Numbered from the stretch's first letter, positions 41,943 through 51,139 are shown. The stretch is 64,000 bases of DNA from Litorivita sp040371945 (GCF_040371945.1 NZ_BAABWS010000001.1:682001-746000); one strand, 5' to 3'. The notes: a model not told the origin generated them from the letters alone. Numbers and translations are program-made.

Positions 41943-42063
41943 TGGCCGGGTCCTCTTGTCACTTCTGTGCAATCATGGGGTGCGGGCGCGCGGATATAGC
42001 GGCGCCCCACCGCCTGTCCACCGCCACTATAGGACAGCCACCACCCTTTGGGTAGAGCAAAAG

Positions 42064-42486
42064 TCAGCCCGCAAGATGCGCTGCAATCTGGCGGGTATGG
42101 GGCGCATCGCGATGCTCGAACAAATAAATCCCCTGCCATGTGCCAAGGCGCATCCGCCCGTCGGCCACGGGGATCGACACCGACACGGGCATCATCGCGG
42201 CCTTGATATGGGCGGGCATGTCGTCGGGACCCTCATAGGTGTGGGTGAGATAGGACATCGACGGATCGCTGGTCGGCGGCACGAGGCGGGCGAAATAGGC
42301 GCGCAGATCGCTTTGCACCTCGGGATCGGCGTTCTCCTGAATGAGCAACGAGCAAGAGGTATGGCGCACAAAAAGCGTCAACAGCCCGTCGCTGAGCGTG
42401 CCGCAGGCGATCCAGCGCGCCACATCGCGGGTGAATTCATAAAGGCCCTGACCGTGAGTTTGGATGGAAAATACGTTCTGTAACAA
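42064..42486 (-). CDS. YjbQ family secondary thiamine-phosphate synthase-like protein
   Basis: A 140-aa protein of the YjbQ/UPF0047 family. The conserved signatures are HTSCSLLIQENADPEV, YLTHTYEGPDDMPAHIKA and GRMRLGTWQGIYLFEHR. E. coli YjbQ shows weak thiamine-phosphate synthase activity in vitro; the physiological role is unclear. It stands alone 121 bp downstream of the nrdR start region, on the same strand as the neighbours. Confidence 0.92.
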   Translation of the reverse strand: MLQNVFSIQTHGQGLYEFTRDVARWIACGTLSDGLLTLFVRHTSCSLLIQENADPEVQSDLRAYFARLVPPTSDPSMSYLTHTYEGPDDMPAHIKAAMMPVSVSIPVADGRMRLGTWQGIYLFEHRDAPHTRQIAAHLAG

Positions 42487-42570
42487 TGCTCTGCCCTTCG
42501 AAATTAATGCAGATTACGCCGCAAACTGCCCTTTGGGCAAGCCGCATCACAAAATCACCGGATCAGCAGA

Positions 42571-43005
42571 TCACAAGATCCACGGCGGATCATCCTCGCG
42601 CAGACGGCACAGGGCCTCGGCATGGATTTGCGACATGTGAAAACCCGCCAGATCGAGGCGCACCGAATAATTGCCGCCCTGCCCCAACCGCGTGCCGCCA
42701 TCCGCAGGGGCGGTGAGGGTAAAATGCACCGGACCGCGCGCCCCTGCGCCCTCGGCCAGATAGAGCCGCGCCGCGCCGCGCGCCCCGAGCCGCCGCGCCG
42801 CATAGTCGGAGGCCGCGCACCATGTCTCGCGCGGGCCTGCGCCGCCGCTGCGCTCTACGGCAAAGGCACCCGCGCCCGTGGCGGTGATGTCTAGCCCGTT
42901 CTGGGCGCGGTAAAGATCTCCCGCCGCCGCGGCCAACGGGGGGACAGCAACGAGGCAAGCCAAGGCAAAGCGCACCGCGCGAGAAGAGAGATGGGAAAGC
43001 GTCAT
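42571..43005 (-). CDS. Hypothetical secreted protein
   Basis: A 144-aa protein with a clear signal peptide (MTLSHLSSRAVRFALACLVA, cleavage near AAAAGD). The ATG at 43005 has GAGGATG upstream. The mature domain holds ITATGAGAFAVERSGGAGPR, WCAASDYAARRLG and the C-terminal SQIHAEALCRLREDDPPWIL, with two Cys residues. I do not recognise a named family. It precedes YjbQ on the same strand by 84 bp. Confidence 0.82.
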   Translation of the reverse strand: MTLSHLSSRAVRFALACLVAVPPLAAAAGDLYRAQNGLDITATGAGAFAVERSGGAGPRETWCAASDYAARRLGARGAARLYLAEGAGARGPVHFTLTAPADGGTRLGQGGNYSVRLDLAGFHMSQIHAEALCRLREDDPPWIL

Positions 43006-43076
43006 GGCACATCCTCGCAATACAGACGTGGTGCAACTCTACGCCGCCGCGGCGCGCAGGTCCATCGCCCCGAATG

Positions 43077-44081
43077 TCACAGGCGCGGCATATGCGCCTT
43101 GCACAGCGCCCAGACCCGCGCCTCGAACTCCGGCTTGGCCGGTTCAAACCCGTGCATCGCCAAAGCCCAGTAGAAATAATCGGCATAGGGGAAGCTGGCC
43201 AAAGCCACCGGCGCCGCCTCGACCGCGCGGGGCAGATCGACCGGATCCTCGGCCACCCAAGCGGCGTGATGGTAATCGGTGCGCCCGCACAGGATCACCG
43301 GTTTTTCATGCATCAAGGCCTCGAACCCCACGGCGCTGGTCTGGGTCACGATGCGGTCGCTGGCGGCGATCAGATCATGCACCGAAGCCGTGCTGGGCGT
43401 CACGCCGCAGCGCGCCGCATGGGCCGCCAGATCGGCGCCCCGCCCCGCATCCCCCGCCGGATGCAATTTGAGATAGACGCGGCGCCCCTTGGCGGCCTCG
43501 GCCACTGCGCTGATCATCTCGGCGGCGGACATATAGTGCTGCGGCTGTTTGAAATGGTCGATATCTTGGGCAAAAATCGCCGCATAGGCCGGATCGAGCG
43601 GCGCGGCGGAGGGCGCGGGCTGGGCCAGTTTGCTGACATTCTCGCGCCGCATATAGCCGCTGACCCCGTTGAAAAAATACCGCGCCGCATGGTGGTCGAT
43701 CACATCGGGGTCAAAAACGCGCCCCGCCTGCGCCGCGCGGCCATGCACCCCCATCGGGTCGAGCATCCAAAAGCCCCAGATGTAATGCGGATGCGCGTGC
43801 AGGATATGCGGGGCTTGCGGGCTGTGCGGACCGATGAGGATATGCAGATGCGGCTGCTCCAGCAGGCGCTGCGAGGCCTTGCGCTCTGCGCGGATCAAAA
43901 ACGCCTTATGCCCCTCGGCGCGCGCCTTGGCGGCCAGCTTGGTGAAAAAATCGAACCGGTCCTCGCGCAGCGCCGCGAACCATGTCTCGGAGGCATGCAC
44001 GATCACGGCGCGCTGGCCCAAATCGGTCTGCCCGAGACGGTCGATCAAGCTGAGCGCAGGCGATGGGGCATGGGGGATCAT
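43077..44081 (-). CDS. Capsule biosynthesis KpsC/KpsS-like protein, stand-alone
   Basis: A 334-aa cytoplasmic protein. The recognisable part is the C-terminal half: VYLKLHPAGDAGRG, VTQTSAVGFEALMHEKPVIL and CGRTDYHHAAW, the same signature as in KpsC/KpsS (KxHP and TSxxGFEA). The N-terminal half (VIVHASETWFAALREDRFDF, ILHAHPHYIWGF, WMLDPMGVHGR) is less diagnostic. The start ATG at 44081 is used; a TTG at 44099 is possible. It is 2.7 kb away from the capsule block, and may act on another surface glycan. Confidence 0.78.
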   Translation of the reverse strand: MIPHAPSPALSLIDRLGQTDLGQRAVIVHASETWFAALREDRFDFFTKLAAKARAEGHKAFLIRAERKASQRLLEQPHLHILIGPHSPQAPHILHAHPHYIWGFWMLDPMGVHGRAAQAGRVFDPDVIDHHAARYFFNGVSGYMRRENVSKLAQPAPSAAPLDPAYAAIFAQDIDHFKQPQHYMSAAEMISAVAEAAKGRRVYLKLHPAGDAGRGADLAAHAARCGVTPSTASVHDLIAASDRIVTQTSAVGFEALMHEKPVILCGRTDYHHAAWVAEDPVDLPRAVEAAPVALASFPYADYFYWALAMHGFEPAKPEFEARVWALCKAHMPRL

Positions 44082-44198
44082 GGGCACAGTGTGGCGCAAA
44101 TCTGGGCGCTATGGCAAGAGCATAGCCAGCATCGCCCGCATGGACCATATGGCGCGCCGCCGATGCGCCCCAATCCTCGCGCCGCGCCGCCGAAAACA

Positions 44199-44222
44199 AA
44201 AAGCGCCCCGCAGGGCGCTTTT
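44199..44222 (-). terminator. Intrinsic terminator of rpoD
   Basis: Arms AAAAGCGCCC (44199-44208) and GGGCGCTTTT (44213-44222) pair over a 4-nt loop. On the minus strand the hairpin follows the rpoD stop within 3 bp and is followed by more T residues. Confidence 0.85.
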
Positions 44223-44224
44223 GC

Positions 44225-46207
44225 TTATTGATCGAGGAAACTGCGCAATTTGCGCGACCGCGACGGGTGTTTGAGCTTGCGAAGTGCCTTGGCTTCGATC
44301 TGCCGGATCCGCTCGCGCGTCACGCTGAACTGTTGGCCGACCTCTTCGAGCGTGTGGTCGGTGTTCATCCCGATGCCGAAGCGCATCCGCAGCACACGTT
44401 CCTCGCGCGGGGTGAGCGAGGACAGGACCCGCGTCGTGGTTTCCTTGAGGTTTTCCTGAATGGCGCTGTCCAGCGGCAGAACCGCGTTCTTGTCTTCGAT
44501 GAAATCGCCAAGCTGGCTGTCTTCCTCGTCGCCAATCGGCGTTTCGAGCGAAATCGGCTCCTTGGCGATTTTCATCACCTTGCGGACCTTTTCGAGCGGC
44601 ATTTGCAGCTTTTCGGCCAATTCCTCGGGCGTCGGTTCGCGGCCGATCTCGTGGAGCATCTGGCGGCCGGTGCGCACCAGTTTGTTGATCGTCTCGATCA
44701 TATGCACCGGAATACGGATGGTGCGCGCCTGATCGGCGATCGAGCGGGTGATCGCCTGACGGATCCACCATGTCGCATAGGTCGAGAATTTATACCCGCG
44801 CCGGTATTCGAATTTATCCACGGCCTTCATCAGGCCGATATTGCCTTCCTGAATGAGATCAAGGAATTGCAAACCGCGGTTGGTGTATTTCTTGGCGATG
44901 GAGATCACGAGGCGCAGGTTGGCCTCGACCATTTCCTTCTTGGCCTGACGGGCCTCTTTCTCGCCCTTCTGGACCTGCTGCACGATGCGGCGGAATTCGG
45001 AGATATCCAAACCGATATACTGGCCGACCTGCGCCATATCGGCGCGCAATTCCTCGACCTTGTCGGAGGAGCGTTCAAAGAACATCTGCCAGCCGCGACC
45101 GGATTTCTCGCCCATTTCCTCAAGCCATGTGGGGTCAAGCTCGCGGCCGCGATACTCGTCCACAAACTCGCGGCGGTTGATCCGCGCTTGGTCGGCCAAT
45201 TTCACCATGGCGCTGTCGATCTGCATGATCCGGCGGTTGATGCCGTAAAGCTGGTCGATCAGGGCCTCGATGCGGTTGTTATGCAGGTGCAGCCCGTTGA
45301 CCAGTTCGACGATCTCGGAGCGCAGCTTTTGATAGGTCGCTTCGTCCTTGTCGTTAAAGCTGTCGTCCTCGTTGAGCGTCGCGGAAATCCGGCTGTCCTG
45401 CATTTCGGACAGGTGGATGTAGTCCTCGGCGATGCGGTCGAGCGTTTCGAGAACCGACGGCTTCAACGCGGCTTCCATCGCCGCAAGGCTCATATTGGCC
45501 TGTTCGTCCTCGTCGTCATCGTCATCAACGGCAATCGGATTGCCGTCGGCGTCCAGCTCTTGCTTGGTCTCCTCGCCCTCCGAGGCCGCAGGCGCTGCGC
45601 CGACATTGGCCACAACGGGGGCCTCGTCGTCGTCTTCGCCCATCTGGTCGCCAAAGGTGGTCTCCAGATCGATCACATCGCGCAGCAAGATATCCTCGGA
45701 CAAAAGTTCGTCGCGCCAGATGGTGATCGCTTGGAAGGTCAGCGGGCTTTCGCACAGCCCGAGGATCATCGTATTGCGGCCCGCCTCGATGCGTTTGGCA
45801 ATCGCGATCTCGCCCTCGCGCGACAAAAGCTCGACCGAGCCCATTTCGCGCAGATACATGCGCACCGGATCATCCGTGCGGTCGAGCTTTTCCGAGGTGC
45901 CCGAGGACAGGGTGACATCGCGATTCGAACTGGCATCGACCACGGCGGTCGATTTGCTCTCTTCTTCCTCGGCGTCCTCGTCCTCGATGATGTTGATGCC
46001 CATCTCCGACAGCATCGACATCACATCTTCGATCTGCTCCGAACTCACCTGATCGGGGGGCAGAACCTGATTGAGCTGGTCGTAAGTGATATAGCCTTTT
46101 TCGCGCGCCTCCGCGATCATCTTCTTGACGGCGGCTTGGCTCATATCGAGCGAGCCTTCGGCGTCCTGATCGTCGGTCTTGGCGTCGTCGTTGTCTTTGG
46201 CGGCCAT
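44225..46207 (-). CDS. rpoD: RNA polymerase primary sigma factor RpoD
   Basis: A 660-aa sigma-70. Region 1.1 is AKTDDQDAEGSLDMSQAAVK then YDQLNQVLPPDQVSSEQIEDV. After region 1.2 there is a long acidic non-conserved region (residues about 170-300, including DDDDDEDEQ). Region 2 shows HLRLVISIAKKYTNRGLQFLDLIQEGNIG style sequence and TYATWWIRQAITRSI; region 3 has RIPVHMIETINKLVR; region 4 ends HTLEEVGQQFSVTRERIRQIEAKALRKL. It transcribes housekeeping genes. dnaG lies upstream, as usual. An unusual GANTC cluster lies in its upstream region. Confidence 0.97.
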   Translation of the reverse strand: MAAKDNDDAKTDDQDAEGSLDMSQAAVKKMIAEAREKGYITYDQLNQVLPPDQVSSEQIEDVMSMLSEMGINIIEDEDAEEEESKSTAVVDASSNRDVTLSSGTSEKLDRTDDPVRMYLREMGSVELLSREGEIAIAKRIEAGRNTMILGLCESPLTFQAITIWRDELLSEDILLRDVIDLETTFGDQMGEDDDEAPVVANVGAAPAASEGEETKQELDADGNPIAVDDDDDEDEQANMSLAAMEAALKPSVLETLDRIAEDYIHLSEMQDSRISATLNEDDSFNDKDEATYQKLRSEIVELVNGLHLHNNRIEALIDQLYGINRRIMQIDSAMVKLADQARINRREFVDEYRGRELDPTWLEEMGEKSGRGWQMFFERSSDKVEELRADMAQVGQYIGLDISEFRRIVQQVQKGEKEARQAKKEMVEANLRLVISIAKKYTNRGLQFLDLIQEGNIGLMKAVDKFEYRRGYKFSTYATWWIRQAITRSIADQARTIRIPVHMIETINKLVRTGRQMLHEIGREPTPEELAEKLQMPLEKVRKVMKIAKEPISLETPIGDEEDSQLGDFIEDKNAVLPLDSAIQENLKETTTRVLSSLTPREERVLRMRFGIGMNTDHTLEEVGQQFSVTRERIRQIEAKALRKLKHPSRSRKLRSFLDQ

Positions 46208-46242
46208 AGGGTGCTCCTGCGCTAGCGCTTTGGCGGGCGGGT

Positions 46243-46324
46243 GATTCGATTCGCTTAACCCGAATCAATAACGTGGATCAGGGTGATTCGCACGTCCCCA
46301 TTAGCCCGATTTGTTTACCGAATC
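46243..46324. promoter_or_regulatory. Cluster of five GANTC sites upstream of rpoD
   Basis: Five GANTC pentamers lie at 46243-46247, 46248-46252, 46262-46266, 46285-46289 and 46320-46324, in an intergenic region of 272 bp between dnaG and rpoD. GANTC is the target of CcrM, the cell-cycle DNA methyltransferase of alphaproteobacteria. Two sites are directly adjacent and one inverted repeat (GATTCG...CGAATC) spans 46248-46266. The density, far above that expected for a GC-rich genome, suggests methylation-linked regulation. Confidence 0.6.
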
Positions 46325-46479
46325 GTCATCATCGTCCCGCCCCGTGGTAAATAGGGCGCTTTTTACCGGCGGCGAGGCACAAAAGCCCCAAAACCGGCGC
46401 CTGTCTTGCGCGCCGCAGGCAGCGGCGCCTCTTGCCGGTTTGCTTCCACATCCCCGCCCCCGCAGCGCTCGGCCCGCGC

Positions 46480-49002
46480 TCAGCGGCGTTTCTTCTCGAA
46501 GCGGATCGTTTGCATCAACGCATCCAGCGCGCTGCGCTCGTCGCGGTTGATCGGGGCGCCGTTCTCGCCCATGTCATATTCGGCCTTGTCCTCTTGCTGG
46601 CTGCGCGCGGCGCGATCATGGGCCTCGGCGGCCTGCGCCAAACGCCATGTCAGCGTCTCGTCCTCGACATGGATAAAATCTTCCTCCGCCTCGCGCACCT
46701 CCGCCGCCAACCCGCGCCGCGCCTCCAGCTTGGCAAGCTCTTCGGCCAAGGTCATTTCCGCGCGTTCCAGATCGCCCGGACGGCGCACCGGCGGGCAGAT
46801 GCGCACATGGGGCTGCGCCATCAGCCGTTCAAGAGCGCCGCGCCCGATTTCTTGGGAAATCTTTGCGCATAGGATTTCGGCGGCGCGGTTGCGCGGCGCG
46901 GCGGCCAGAACCGGCGGCAGCCAAGCGCCGCCCGCGTGAGCGCCGCCCCCATCATCACCGCCCCGTACATCACCGCTCTGCGGCCCTGCCCCCTGCGCGG
47001 CGCTGGCGGCGACATCGGCGCCAGCATAGCTCTCAAAGCTGGCGGCAAATCTCTCGGCGGCGGCCTCCTCGCCGCGCTCCTCGGGGGCCAGATGATCCAT
47101 CGCGGCTTCCATCGCATAGGCGTCCTCGGGGATTGCCTCAAAGGGCATCTCCTCCATCGGCGCGCCCTCATCGGCAAAGCCTTCCGCATCGGGCGCAGGG
47201 CCGAAAGCGGCGTCATAGTCGGGTGCGAACCCGTCCTGCGGCGGTGGCATCTGCGCCTGCGGCGGGGTCTGTGCCTGCGGCGCGGGGGGGACGACCACGG
47301 GCGGCGCGTCCTCGATTGCGTCTTCGCGCGCGCCGTCAAGGCGGCCCTCCTGCGGCGCGGCCTCATCATGCACCTCATCTTGCGCGGCCTCAAGCAAGGC
47401 CGCCTCGGCATGGCGCAGCACCAGATCGCGCAGCGGGCCGTGCTCGGCGCCCGTGCATTGCATCCGCGCGATGCGGCGGCGGAAGCTCTCGACCACCTGC
47501 GGCGTGGCGATGAGGCTGGCCAAGATCACCCCGACACGCAAATGATCCTGCGCCTTCGGATCGGCCCCCACGAGGGCCGAGGCCTTTGCGCCTTGGGTCG
47601 GCGGCTGCGGCGGGGCCTGCCATTTGCCGCGCCCTGCGCCGCCCGCGCGCCGCGGCGTCCATGTGCCGCCGCCCTGTTTGGCGCTGCCCGCCCCCGCGCC
47701 GCCGCCCTGCCCGCGATTGGGCCGGAACAGCGCCCAGCGCAATTCCTTGATCGCCTCGCCGTAATGTTTGCGGATCGACGGATCGCGGATCAGTTTGATC
47801 TTCTCGCGCAGCGCCTTGTCGAGCCCCGCCTTGCGCTCGGGACTGTCGAAATTCTTGCCCTCGGTCTCGCGCTGCCACAACAGATCGACCATCGGCACCG
47901 CCCCGTCGATCAACTCCCCCATCGCCGCCGCACCATTGGAGCGGATCACATCATCGGGGTCCTTGCCCTCGGGCATGATCGCAAAGCGCAAGGATTTGCC
48001 CGCCTCCAGCAAAGGCAGCGCCAGATCGATCACCCGCATCGCGGCGCGCAAACCGGCGGCATCGCCGTCGAGCGCGATCACCGGCTCGGGCGAGATGCGC
48101 CACAACAGCGCCAGTTGATGCTCGGTCACCGCCGTGCCCAAAGGCGCCACCGCCGCGCCGAACCCCGCCTCGGACAGGGCAATCACATCCATATAGCCCT
48201 CGGCCACGACCAGCGCCTGCCCCTTGCCCGCCGCCTCGCGCGCGGGGCCTTGGTTGTAAAGCGAGCGGCCCTTGTCAAACAGCGCCGTCTCAGGCGAGTT
48301 GAGATATTTGGCGTTGTCATTGGGGTCCATCGCCCGCCCGCCAAAGGCAATGGCGCGCCCGCGCCCGTCGCGGATCGGGAACATGATGCGGTTGCGGAAA
48401 GTGTCATAGGGCTTTTTGCCCTTGGTGCTGGCCTTGGCCAATCCGGCCCCGAGGATCAACTCTTCGGGCACGTTTTTCGCCCGCAGATGGTCCCACAGGT
48501 TTTGCCAGCCCTCCGGCGCAAACCCGATGCCAAAGCGCTCTTGCGCCGCCTCATCCAGACCGCGCCGCACAAGATAGTCACGCGCAGGCCCCGCCGCGCC
48601 GGTGCGCAGTTGCAGGCGGAAATATTGCACCGCCATTTCCATCACCTCGGCCAGTTGCGCATTGCGGTCGGCCTTTTGCTGGGCCTGCGGATCGCGCGCG
48701 GGCATCGGCAGGCCGCATTCCTGCGCGAGGATTTTCACCGCCTCCATGAAATCGACATTCTCGGTCTCGCGCACAAAGGAGATCGCATCGCCCTTGGCGT
48801 GACAGCCAAAGCAGTAATAGTAGCCCTTGCGGTCATCGACGTGGAAAGAGGCGGATTTTTCTTGGTGGAAGGGGCATGGCGCCCACATGTCGCCCTTGCC
48901 CTGATTGGATTTGCGCGCATCCCACATGACTTTGCGCCCGACAACCTGACTAAGCGAGGTTCGGCTGCGCAACTCGTCCAAGAATCCCGGTGGTAGGCTC
49001 AT
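46480..49002 (-). CDS. dnaG: DNA primase DnaG with long acidic insertion
   Basis: An 840-aa primase, about 200 residues longer than common homologues (about 600-650). The zinc finger CPFHQEKSASFHVDD...CFGCHAKGD is at residues 43-70, and the RNAP-like core and TOPRIM domain follow (VAEGYMDVIALSEAG, and ALDGDAAG). The C-terminal DnaB-binding domain is split by an acidic, Pro/Ala/Gly-rich insertion at about residues 537-694 (DEVHDEAAPQEGRLDGARED, then MEEMPFEAIPED). It ends DALMQTIRFEKKRR. rpoD follows downstream. Confidence 0.95.
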   Translation of the reverse strand: MSLPPGFLDELRSRTSLSQVVGRKVMWDARKSNQGKGDMWAPCPFHQEKSASFHVDDRKGYYYCFGCHAKGDAISFVRETENVDFMEAVKILAQECGLPMPARDPQAQQKADRNAQLAEVMEMAVQYFRLQLRTGAAGPARDYLVRRGLDEAAQERFGIGFAPEGWQNLWDHLRAKNVPEELILGAGLAKASTKGKKPYDTFRNRIMFPIRDGRGRAIAFGGRAMDPNDNAKYLNSPETALFDKGRSLYNQGPAREAAGKGQALVVAEGYMDVIALSEAGFGAAVAPLGTAVTEHQLALLWRISPEPVIALDGDAAGLRAAMRVIDLALPLLEAGKSLRFAIMPEGKDPDDVIRSNGAAAMGELIDGAVPMVDLLWQRETEGKNFDSPERKAGLDKALREKIKLIRDPSIRKHYGEAIKELRWALFRPNRGQGGGAGAGSAKQGGGTWTPRRAGGAGRGKWQAPPQPPTQGAKASALVGADPKAQDHLRVGVILASLIATPQVVESFRRRIARMQCTGAEHGPLRDLVLRHAEAALLEAAQDEVHDEAAPQEGRLDGAREDAIEDAPPVVVPPAPQAQTPPQAQMPPPQDGFAPDYDAAFGPAPDAEGFADEGAPMEEMPFEAIPEDAYAMEAAMDHLAPEERGEEAAAERFAASFESYAGADVAASAAQGAGPQSGDVRGGDDGGGAHAGGAWLPPVLAAAPRNRAAEILCAKISQEIGRGALERLMAQPHVRICPPVRRPGDLERAEMTLAEELAKLEARRGLAAEVREAEEDFIHVEDETLTWRLAQAAEAHDRAARSQQEDKAEYDMGENGAPINRDERSALDALMQTIRFEKKRR

Positions 49003-49119
49003 GGCCCTATATTGGCCCGCCCGCGCCCAGAGTCTAGAGCCCAGCGCCGCCCGCGCGCCCTAAGCGGCACGCGGGCGGGCAGGTTCTTGTGGATAACCGC
49101 GCGGCGCGCGCGGCGATGC

Positions 49120-50574
49120 TCAAAGCCCTTTGGCGCGGTAAGAGGCCGCAACCTTTTCGATCGCCACCAGATAGGCCGCCGTGCGCAGGTCCTCGACATC
49201 CTCGCGCTCGTGCCAGACCTTGCGCATGGCCTGATAGGCGATGCGCATCGTGTCATCGAGACCCGAGCGCACCAGCTCCAGCTCATCCGCGCCGCGCAGG
49301 TATTTCTCGCGAAACCCGTCCGAGACCGACCATTTGCCGCCCATGGCCTCGGAGAGCTGCTCGAGCTCGTCGATCACCAATTGGTGGCGCGCCTCTTCTT
49401 GGCGCCGCTGCATGCGGCCAAAGCGGATATGCGACAGGTTCTTGACCCATTCGAAATAGGAAACCGTCACCCCGCCCGCATTGGCATACATATCGGGAAT
49501 GATCACCACGCCCTTTTTGCGCAGGATGTCATCGGCCCCTGCGGTCACCGGCCCGTTGGCGGCCTCGATGATCAGCTTGGCCTTGATGCGCTCGGCATTG
49601 CCGAGGTTGATCACCGCTTCGAGCGCGGCAGGGATGAGGATATCGCAGGCCTCCTCCAGAACCTCGGCGCTTTGTTTGGCATGGGCGGCATGGGGATATC
49701 CGGCCACGCCGCCATGTGTGACGATCCAGTCGCGCACCGCCTCGACATTGATCCCCTCGGGGTCATGCAAGGCGCCGTCATGTTCGATGATGCCGATGAT
49801 CTTGGCCCCGTCCTCTTCGGAGAGGAATTTGGCCGCGTGATAGCCCACATTGCCAAGACCCTGCACGATGATGCGCTGATCGCCCAGCGTGCCGGACAGA
49901 TGCGCGGCGGCGATGTCTTCGGGGTGGCGGAAGAATTCGCGCAACGCATATTGCACCCCGCGCCCCGTGGCCTCGACCCGCCCCGCGATGCCGCCCGCAT
50001 TGAGCGGCTTGCCGGTGACGCAGGCCTTGGCGTTGATATCTGTGGTGTTCATGCGCGCATATTGATCGGCGATCCACGCCATCTCGCGCTCGCCCGTGCC
50101 CATATCGGGGGCGGGCACGTTTTGCGACGGATGGATCAGGTCGCGTTTGGCCAGCTCATAGGCAAAGCGGCGCGTGACCTGTTCAAGCTCGTGCTCGTCA
50201 TATTCGCGCGGATCGATGCACAGCCCGCCTTTGGAGCCGCCAAAGGGCGCCTCGACCAAGGCGCATTTATAGGTCATCAGCGCCGCCAGCGCCTCGACCT
50301 CGTCCTGATGCACGCTGAGCGCATAGCGAATGCCGCCCTTGACCGGCTCCATGTGATCGGAATGCACCGAGCGATAGCCGGTAAAGGTCTGGATCTTGCC
50401 GCGCAGGCGCACGCCGAAACGCACCGTATAGGTGGCGTTGCAGACGCGGATTTTCTCCTCCAGACCTGGCGGCAGGTCCATCAGCGCCACGGCGCGGTTG
50501 AACATCAAATCCACGCTCTCGCGAAAACTCGGCTCGCTGGCCGCGCTGTTTTGGGTCTCGACTGTTTGGCTCAT
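49120..50574 (-). CDS. Glu/Leu/Phe/Val dehydrogenase (glutamate dehydrogenase)
   Basis: A 484-aa hexamer-type dehydrogenase. The substrate segment is PVKGGIRYALSVHQDEVEAL, with the catalytic lysine in MTYKCALVEAPFGGSKGG and PAPDMGTGEREMAWI. The NAD(P)-binding loop is GLGNVGYHAAKF, and PAALEAVINLGNAERIKAK, IIEAANGPVT follow. It interconverts glutamate and 2-oxoglutarate; NAD versus NADP specificity is not clear. The start at 50574 has AAGAGGAGAA upstream. The TadG/TadE-like genes lie upstream, divergent. Confidence 0.94.
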   Translation of the reverse strand: MSQTVETQNSAASEPSFRESVDLMFNRAVALMDLPPGLEEKIRVCNATYTVRFGVRLRGKIQTFTGYRSVHSDHMEPVKGGIRYALSVHQDEVEALAALMTYKCALVEAPFGGSKGGLCIDPREYDEHELEQVTRRFAYELAKRDLIHPSQNVPAPDMGTGEREMAWIADQYARMNTTDINAKACVTGKPLNAGGIAGRVEATGRGVQYALREFFRHPEDIAAAHLSGTLGDQRIIVQGLGNVGYHAAKFLSEEDGAKIIGIIEHDGALHDPEGINVEAVRDWIVTHGGVAGYPHAAHAKQSAEVLEEACDILIPAALEAVINLGNAERIKAKLIIEAANGPVTAGADDILRKKGVVIIPDMYANAGGVTVSYFEWVKNLSHIRFGRMQRRQEEARHQLVIDELEQLSEAMGGKWSVSDGFREKYLRGADELELVRSGLDDTMRIAYQAMRKVWHEREDVEDLRTAAYLVAIEKVAASYRAKGL

Positions 50575-51139
50575 CGCCGTTCTCCTCTTAAGGCCGGACC
50601 ACGCCGGACCGCGCCCGCATCCCCCCGCACGGGGTATGGTGGCGCATTGCATCACTTAAGGCGCAAACTGGTCACTGTAAGGTTAACCACTGCAAGAAAG
50701 CGTCGCGCAGACCGCGCAGACCCGCAAACGCCCCGCCCCGCAGGTCAACCCCGCAGCCCCGCACAAACGCGCAGGCCCGCCCAGCGCCCGATCGGGGCAA
50801 AAGGCGCGGGCCATCTTTCGCGCGATACCCCCGCCCGCATTAACCTTTGATTCATCCTTACCTGTCTTTTTGAACACGAATCACCTTATGGCGGCTGACC
50901 CTAGGGCCGATTTGAGGCAGATCACGCCCCCAAGCCGCCCCGCGCCGCCCATCGTTTCGCCCGCCGAAACAATCGCCGCCCCGCGCCGCGCAATGTCACT
51001 GCAATTGCTTATAAACCCCTCGGTTTGGGCACGCGCGCGCCCCATTCTTGCCATAGTGGTTGAGCATAAGTTGAGGGTGCGAAAAGCGTCTTTTGAGGGA
51101 GAATCCCAGAGCGGCGCGAAACGAGTAAAGGGCATTGAA
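50575..51139. other. 565-bp intergenic region between gdh and the TadG-like gene
   Basis: No protein gene convincingly fits, although the frame of the TadG-like gene is open upstream to about 50870. The part 50660-50700 contains GGTTAACC; 50840-50854 has a CtrA-like element TTAA-N7-TTCA; GANTC sites occur at 50849-50853, 50878-50882 and 51101-51105. Both flanking genes start from this region and must have promoters here; no definite -35/-10 pair was chosen. Confidence 0.5.
50840..50854. promoter_or_regulatory. CtrA-like half-site near GANTC sites
   Basis: TTAA-CCTTTGA-TTCA has one mismatch to the CtrA consensus TTAA-N7-TTAA and overlaps one GANTC site. It lies 286 bp upstream of the TadG-like gene. 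With a single mismatch, chance occurrence cannot be excluded. Confidence 0.3.

Noticed and set aside
44228..46225. A 665-codon open frame on the plus strand opposite rpoD
   Set aside because: It mirrors rpoD entirely; the residue composition is biased (His, Leu, Asp) and rpoD is clearly real.
46936..48996. A 686-codon open frame on the plus strand opposite dnaG
   Set aside because: Antisense shadow; rich in Arg, His and Leu, with no family motif.
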